Positions 59,584-64,000 of a stretch of DNA of 64,000 nt are shown piece by piece; the stretch's first letter is position 1; every line of letters starts with the position of its first letter. A program made the translations under genes and the position numbers. The notes beneath the pieces are model-generated. The model was not told the origin of the DNA, ran no database searches, and was given only the letters and a program-made list of their open reading frames with translations. This DNA is from Sphingomonas sp. 7/4-4 (GTDB taxonomy: Bacteria > Pseudomonadota > Alphaproteobacteria > Sphingomonadales > Sphingomonadaceae), in contig NZ_CP115960.1 in assembly GCF_027941955.1 (NCBI RefSeq), positions 1,302,001-1,366,000 of the forward strand, given 5' to 3'.

Positions 59584-59687
59584 CGCGCTATCATAAGGCC
59601 TGCTTATCACCTGAGTCCAACCATTTGTTGGCGCCGACTCCGATTAAGGCCCAGATGAAGGAGGCCAGCAGCACAGGAGAAACCGAC

Positions 59688-59837
59688 ATGGACCGCGATT
59701 ACGCAAGCGCCGCCTGGGCCGACAACCATCACCATCTCAGCACGGCAATCCGCCGCTTTTTCAAAAGCATGACTCATGTATTCAAGCGCCTGAACGCCAT
59801 CGAATACGACGCCCCCTGGCGGTACATGCGTCCGTGA
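59688..59837 (+). CDS. Small 49-residue protein
   Basis: MDRDYASAAWADNHHHLSTA continues to APWRYMRP. An AGGAGA box lies eight bases upstream. The chain is rich in His, Arg and aromatic residues. It is divergent from the GcvA-like regulator and followed by a perfect hairpin at 59870. No family is recognised. The good ribosome site and isolated position favour a real gene. Confidence 0.6.
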   Translation: MDRDYASAAWADNHHHLSTAIRRFFKSMTHVFKRLNAIEYDAPWRYMRP

Positions 59838-59869
59838 TTTCGCCGCTCCAGGGCATCCCGAACTCCCTC

Positions 59870-59905
59870 GCCACAATCTTGCCATAAATGTGGCAAGATT
59901 GTGGC
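59870..59905. terminator. Perfect 15-bp hairpin after the small gene
   Basis: GCCACAATCTTGCCA (59870-59884), loop TAAATG, then TGGCAAGATTGTGGC (59891-59905), with no mismatch. It follows the small gene by 33 bp and precedes the DUF4349 gene by 58 bp. There is no T run, so it may be an operator as well as a terminator. Confidence 0.55.
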
Positions 59906-59962
59906 TTGACGGCTTTCCCAGTCATGTGATGTCATATCCTCCTCGTTGCAGGAGATATGCCC

Positions 59963-60877
59963 ATGCGCTTTATCACTCTCGTCGCCGCAGCCGCGACGCT
60001 CGCCGCCTGCTCTGCCTCTGAAACCTCCGACCCCACCAAACAGGGTTCCACCGTCACGGCGTTCGCGCCGGAAGAGACCGCGGCGGATCGCGCGCTGACC
60101 GAAAGTCCCGCGGTCACGCGCCCCGGCACTGCGAAATCCGATGCCCCGCTTAAGCTGCCGGTATCGATCCCCAAGCTCGCTTACGCTTATGCACTCACCT
60201 ACCTGCTGCCCGGCGACAAGATCGCCGCCACGCAGGACGCCCATCGCGATCTGTGCGAGGAAATGGGCCCGGCACGGTGCCAATTGCTCGCGCTCGAGCG
60301 CGGCATCGGCATCGGCAACGAGCAATCGAGCAACGCGTCGCTCAAGCTGCGCGTCGCCGCGTCCGAAGCCCGACGCTTCCAGATATTGCTCGAGCACGAC
60401 GTCACCGAAGCCGGCGGCCGCACCGATAATGCCAAGATCGCTACCGACGAAGTCTCGAAGCAGATCGTCGATACCGAGGCTCGCATCCGCCAGCGCGAAT
60501 TGCTCGTGTCACGGCTCACCGAAGCGCTGCGGACGCGCAACGGCACGCCCACCGATCTGCTCGCCGCCGAGCGCGGCGTCACCCAGGCGCAGGAAGAACT
60601 CGATCAGGCCAAAAGCTGGCTGAGCGAGCTGCAGGGTCGCGTCGCAATGTCGGAATTCGACATCCGCTACGGCGCGATCGCCCCCTCGGCAACGACCCAG
60701 GGCGTCGGCGCCCAGCTTGGCGAAGCAGCGCAGGGCTCGGGCGCTGTCTTCCTGATCGGCCTGCGCTTCGTCCTGTCGCTGGCGATCTATCTGCTGCCGT
60801 GGCTCCTCCTCATCGGCCTGCCGGTGTTCGCGCTCCGCGGCCTTCGCAAGCGGCGCCTCGCGATCGACAAGGCCTGA
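59963..60877 (+). CDS. DUF4349 lipoprotein
   Basis: This 304-residue protein has a lipobox (TLAAC) after a short signal peptide. The DUF4349 body has a long coiled coil in the middle (about residues 155-225, IVDTEARIRQRELLVSRLTE and QAQEELDQAKSWLSELQGRV), and a C-terminal membrane helix (FVLSLAIYLLPWLLLIGLPV) precedes a basic tail. I start at 59963, eight bases after GGAG; ATG 59957 is too close to it. Function is unknown. Confidence 0.85.
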   Translation: MRFITLVAAAATLAACSASETSDPTKQGSTVTAFAPEETAADRALTESPAVTRPGTAKSDAPLKLPVSIPKLAYAYALTYLLPGDKIAATQDAHRDLCEEMGPARCQLLALERGIGIGNEQSSNASLKLRVAASEARRFQILLEHDVTEAGGRTDNAKIATDEVSKQIVDTEARIRQRELLVSRLTEALRTRNGTPTDLLAAERGVTQAQEELDQAKSWLSELQGRVAMSEFDIRYGAIAPSATTQGVGAQLGEAAQGSGAVFLIGLRFVLSLAIYLLPWLLLIGLPVFALRGLRKRRLAIDKA

Positions 60878-61057
60878 ACGATCCGCAAGCACGCTTCGCG
60901 GGGCCCAATGTCCGGTGCCGGCACAGCCGCTGCCCGGCGAAGCGTGATTGCACCGCAACACTGCATCCAGTATAGGCCCGAGCCTTCCAGAGCCCCGGCT
61001 GTCGTGCGGTCCTTATCCGCGCCGCCGGGGCGACGCTTTTCAGGGGTAAGAGCCGAC

Positions 61058-61837
61058 ATGGCACGCCGCCGGCAGATCTACGAAGGCAAGGCAAAGATCC
61101 TCTATGAGGGTCCGGAGCCCGGCACGCTGATCCAGTATTTCAAGGACGATGCCACTGCGTTCAACGCGCAGAAAAAGGGCACGATCAACGGCAAGGGCGT
61201 GCTCAACAACCGCATTTCCGAGCATGTCTTCACCCTGCTCGGCGGGATCGGCATCCCCACCCACTTCATCCGCCGCCTCAACATGCGCGAGCAATTGATC
61301 CGCCAGGTCGAGATCGTCCCGATCGAGGTCGTGGTGCGCAACGTCGTCGCCGGCAGCCTCGCCAAGCGCCTCGGCATCGAGGAAGGCACCCCGCTGCCGC
61401 GCACGATCGTCGAATATTATTTCAAGGACGACGCGCTCGGCGATCCGATGGTCACCGACGAGCACATCCTCGCCTTCGGCTGGGCGGCGCAGGAAGAACT
61501 GCACGACATGGCCGACATGGCGATCCGCGTGAACGACTTCCTCTCTGGGCTGTTCGCTGGGATCGGCATCCGCCTCGTCGACTTCAAGCTCGAATTCGGC
61601 CGCATCTGGGACAATGACTATGCCCGGATCATCCTTGCGGACGAGATCAGCCCCGACGGCTGTCGCCTGTGGGACATGGCGACCAACGAAAAGCTCGACA
61701 AGGATCGCTTCCGCCGCGATCTCGGCGGCGAAGTCGAGGCCTATCAGGAAGTCGCGCGCCGGCTCGGCCTCTTCCCCGAGGGCGCCGATTCGGCGGTTCT
61801 CGACCTCGAGAGCCATCGCAAGCGCCGCGGCAAGTAG
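61058..61837 (+). CDS. purC: Phosphoribosylaminoimidazole-succinocarboxamide synthase
   Basis: This 259-residue SAICAR synthase of purine synthesis shows the start [12 protein letters not shown], the [18 protein letters not shown] block and the C-terminal [26 protein letters not shown] region; the 20-residue piece [20 protein letters not shown] binds nucleotide and metal. Length is normal. purS and purQ follow after a palindromic repeat, so purine genes are clustered here. Confidence 0.96.
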   Translation: MARRRQIYEGKAKILYEGPEPGTLIQYFKDDATAFNAQKKGTINGKGVLNNRISEHVFTLLGGIGIPTHFIRRLNMREQLIRQVEIVPIEVVVRNVVAGSLAKRLGIEEGTPLPRTIVEYYFKDDALGDPMVTDEHILAFGWAAQEELHDMADMAIRVNDFLSGLFAGIGIRLVDFKLEFGRIWDNDYARIILADEISPDGCRLWDMATNEKLDKDRFRRDLGGEVEAYQEVARRLGLFPEGADSAVLDLESHRKRRGK

Positions 61838-61850
61838 ATTTCCCCATCTT

Positions 61851-61924
61851 CGTCACCCCGGGCTCGACCCGGGGTCCCGCTTCTGTCGTTTCAAGCGGGA
61901 TCCCGGCTCAAGGCCGGGATGACG
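61851..61924. repeat. Palindromic intergenic repeat (CGTCACCCCGGG type)
   Basis: CGTCACCCCGGGCTCGACCC at 61851, running to CCCGCTT at 61882, is mirrored by AAGCGGGATCCCGGC...GGGATGACG at 61893-61924. It lies between purC and purS and would be an mRNA hairpin if they share a transcript. Confidence 0.75.
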
Positions 61925-62028
61925 GATTTAAGCTCTAGCAGCGCCGAGCCGGGCCCCGAGCCCCACACATGGGCACAAACCACGCTTTCGGGTTGCAGCG
62001 CGGCGCGTGGGACGCCATAGGCGCGGCC

Positions 62029-62259
62029 ATGAAGCTCCGCATCATCGTGACGCTCAAGAACGGCGTCCTCGACCCCCAGGGCAAGGCCATCCAGCACGCG
62101 CTCGGCGGCCTCGGTTTCAACGGCGTCGAAGACGTCCGCGCCGGCAAGATCTTCGAGCTCGAAGTCGCCGACGGCACCAGTGACGAGAGCATCGACGAGA
62201 TGTGCCGCAAGCTGCTCGCCAACACGGTGATCGAGAACTATCGGGTCGAAAAGCAATGA
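62029..62259 (+). CDS. purS: Phosphoribosylformylglycinamidine synthase subunit PurS
   Basis: This 76-residue subunit ([20 protein letters not shown], then [16 protein letters not shown]) bridges PurL and PurQ in the three-part FGAM synthase found in alphaproteobacteria. Its end overlaps purQ by four bases. The large subunit purL is not in the window. Confidence 0.95.
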   Translation: MKLRIIVTLKNGVLDPQGKAIQHALGGLGFNGVEDVRAGKIFELEVADGTSDESIDEMCRKLLANTVIENYRVEKQ

Positions 62260-62921
62260 AGACCGCGGTCATCGTCTTCCCCGGCTCCAACTGCGATCGC
62301 GACATCGCGACCGCGCTGGAAGACGTGACCGGGACCGCCCCGCACATGGTGTGGCACGGCGAGAGCGAACTGCCTTCGGGCATCGGCCTGATCGCCCTGC
62401 CCGGCGGCTTTTCCTATGGCGATTACCTGCGCTGCGGCGCGATCGCGGCGCGTTCGCCGGTGGTCCGCGCGGTGGTCGAGGCCGCCGAGCGCGGCGTGCC
62501 GGTGATCGGCATCTGCAACGGATTTCAGGTCCTCACCGAAACCGGGCTGCTCCCCGGCGCGCTGATGCGCAATTCGGGGCTCAACTTCGTCTGCCGCAAC
62601 GTCGCGCTGACGGTGGACAACAGCCAGTCGATCTTCACCAGCGCCTATCAGAGCGGCGAGACGATCACCGTCCCCGTCGCGCATCACGACGGCAATTATT
62701 TCGCCGATGCCGAGACGCTCGACCGCCTCGAAGCCGAAGGCCGCGTCGCCTTCCGCTATGCCGAGGACGTCAACGGCTCCGCACGCAACATCGCCGGGCT
62801 ACTGAACAAGAGCGGCAACGTGCTCGGCATGATGCCCCACCCTGAACGCCGTATCGAAGCCGCCCATGGCGGCACCGACGGCCGCCGCCTGTTCGAGGGA
62901 CTGCTCGAAGCGGTGGCTTGA
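62256..62921 (+). CDS. purQ: Phosphoribosylformylglycinamidine synthase subunit PurQ
   Basis: This 221-residue class I glutaminase feeds ammonia to PurL. The nucleophile is in [19 protein letters not shown] and the His-x-Glu pair in [10 protein letters not shown]. The start [16 protein letters not shown] is standard. It overlaps purS as ATGA. Confidence 0.96.
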   Translation: MKTAVIVFPGSNCDRDIATALEDVTGTAPHMVWHGESELPSGIGLIALPGGFSYGDYLRCGAIAARSPVVRAVVEAAERGVPVIGICNGFQVLTETGLLPGALMRNSGLNFVCRNVALTVDNSQSIFTSAYQSGETITVPVAHHDGNYFADAETLDRLEAEGRVAFRYAEDVNGSARNIAGLLNKSGNVLGMMPHPERRIEAAHGGTDGRRLFEGLLEAVA

Positions 62922-62950
62922 GCGTTCGGTCGCCGGATGCGAACATACCA

Positions 62951-63863
62951 CTACCCGATACCGGGCAATGCCTTGAGGGCAGCGCTAATCGCATCGATCA
63001 GCGAGCGGATACGCTTGATGCGCGCGCGGCCGGGTACGATGAGGATGGATAGCGGCACCGGCTCTGGCGCGTAGTCTGGTAATACCTGCTCCATTGCCCC
63101 GGCCTGCAGAAGGTCGTCCACCAACCAGACATGCGCGGGAGCGATGCCACGCCCCTGTCTCAAGGCTTCCCGGGCGGCGAGGCCGTGATCAACCAGCAGC
63201 CGACCGTCGAACGGTATCGAGCATGGCCGCCCCTCCTGCGGGTGGAGAACGAGCATATCGCTTCCGACTATGTTGCTCATGCAGATCGTCTGATGGTGCC
63301 GCAAATCATCCGGCCTCTGCGGGCGTCCGTGCTCTTCCAGATAGGCGCGTGAAGCCACGAGCACCCGGCGTGAATTGCCGATGTGCCTGCGCTGCATGGA
63401 ACTGTCGGCAAGCGGCCCCAATCTGATCGCGATATCCACTGCCTCGCGAACCAAATCGATTTGCACGTCGGACAGTCTGAGGTCGACGCTCACATTTGGA
63501 TGCTGATCCTGAAACGCGAACAACGCCCGCTGGACATGCCGTACCCCCAATGCGGCGGTGCAGGAAATCCGAATTTTCCCTCCAGGCGATCCCCGCGCTG
63601 CGAACCTCATCGGCGGCCTCGTCCACGAGATGCAGGATAGTGCGCGCATTATCGACGTAATCCGTACCCTCGGCCGTGAGCGTGACGCGCCGGGTGGTCC
63701 GACTGAGAAGGGTCACGCCAAGCGCGCCCTCCAGCTCGGTGATATGGCGGGTGATGGTCGCCTGGCCGACGCCCTGTTCGCGGGCCACGGCTGAGAAGCT
63801 GCCGCGTTCTGCAACGCGGACGAAGCTCCGCATCCTCTCCAACGTGATCGCCGACTTATCCAT
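62951..63863 (-). CDS. LysR-type regulator; one frameshift
   Basis: A protein of about 303 residues. The DNA-binding part has FVRVAERGSFSAVAREQGVG and ITRHITELEGALGVTLLSRT. The effector domain contains LRLSDVQIDLVREAVDIAIR and a C-terminal RIKRIRSLIDAI. The frame breaks at 63591-63594, where removing one G from a G4 run gives EVRSAGSPGGKIRISCTAAL. It is divergent from the gene starting at 63967, which it probably controls. Confidence 0.87.
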
Positions 63864-63966
63864 TTATCGGAACTATCCTATGCGTTTCCGCTATCTACCG
63901 AATAACTCGCGCAAGGAATAGCTTTCCGGCCAACCCACAAGCCAACCACCGGACCGGAGAACGTGA

Positions 63967-64000
63967 ATGTCGCCGACCAAGCCCCTTATCACCATCGTCG
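63967..64000 (+). CDS. Start of a gene cut by the right edge (possible NAD(P)-binding oxidoreductase)
   Basis: Only MSPTKPLITIV is visible, which reads like the first beta strand of a Rossmann-type NAD(P)-binding or NmrA/SDR protein. Position and divergence from a LysR gene support a real start. The family is a guess from eleven residues. Confidence 0.35.
   Translation, partial: MSPTKPLITIV

Overview
The window looks like chromosomal DNA from a sphingomonad-type alphaproteobacterium (Sphingomonas or a close relative). The signs are high GC throughout, a UPF0262 gene, the order DUF1285 - NUDIX - cca, a CysI-DUF934-CysH block, a flavin-dependent halogenase next to a TonB-dependent receptor, and short palindromic intergenic repeats common in this order. 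I found no rRNA, tRNA, CRISPR array, transposase or phage gene. The assignment rests on gene content only.

Layout. 0-3 kb: end of a membrane protein, rsmD and rluB. 2.8-10.4 kb: lone receiver protein, Rieske oxygenase, a large palindromic element, an ampG-like permease operon, an aldehyde dehydrogenase and a prepilin peptidase. 10.5-25.8 kb: metabolic genes (thiolase, hydroxyacid dehydrogenase, SelO, an AstD-type dehydrogenase), an ArsR - SRPBCC - DUF899 operon and a Bax inhibitor-type protein. 25.9-31.5 kb: a GH5 mannanase, then a siroheme and sulfate-reduction operon (cobA, DUF2849, cysI, DUF934, cysH). 31.5-38.2 kb: a DUF1521 self-cleaving-type protein divergent from a flavin halogenase, a TonB-dependent receptor and a metallo-beta-lactamase-fold protein. 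38.2-42 kb: dnaB, with a two-gene insert bounded by a second, degenerate copy of the dnaB 3' end. 42-50 kb: UPF0262, cdd, cupin, sialate O-acetylesterase, dcd, a TPR protein behind a Pho-box-like site, and tonB-exbB-exbD-exbD. 50-64 kb: folB, GNAT, DUF1285-NUDIX-cca, a GGDEF-EAL protein, parC, two LysR regulators, DUF4349 and purC-purS-purQ.

Sequence quality dominates the reading. About thirty genes or gene parts carry single-base indels that break otherwise intact conserved proteins. Most are lost bases in G or C runs of four to six. A second class is an extra base at what should read GATTCG/CGAATC, seen seven times with only two outcomes. GATTCG contains GANTC, the CcrM methylation site of alphaproteobacteria, so I read both classes as uncorrected long-read errors rather than gene decay. 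Broken genes are therefore annotated as full-length CDS with the indel position given. The one convincing real pseudogene is the dnaB 3' remnant.

The most interesting biology is the DUF1521 protein with an intact GDPHVD cleavage motif, the direct repeats flanking the insert at dnaB, four 11-bp-spaced Pho half-sites, and a 270-bp palindrome that folds as a three-way junction.
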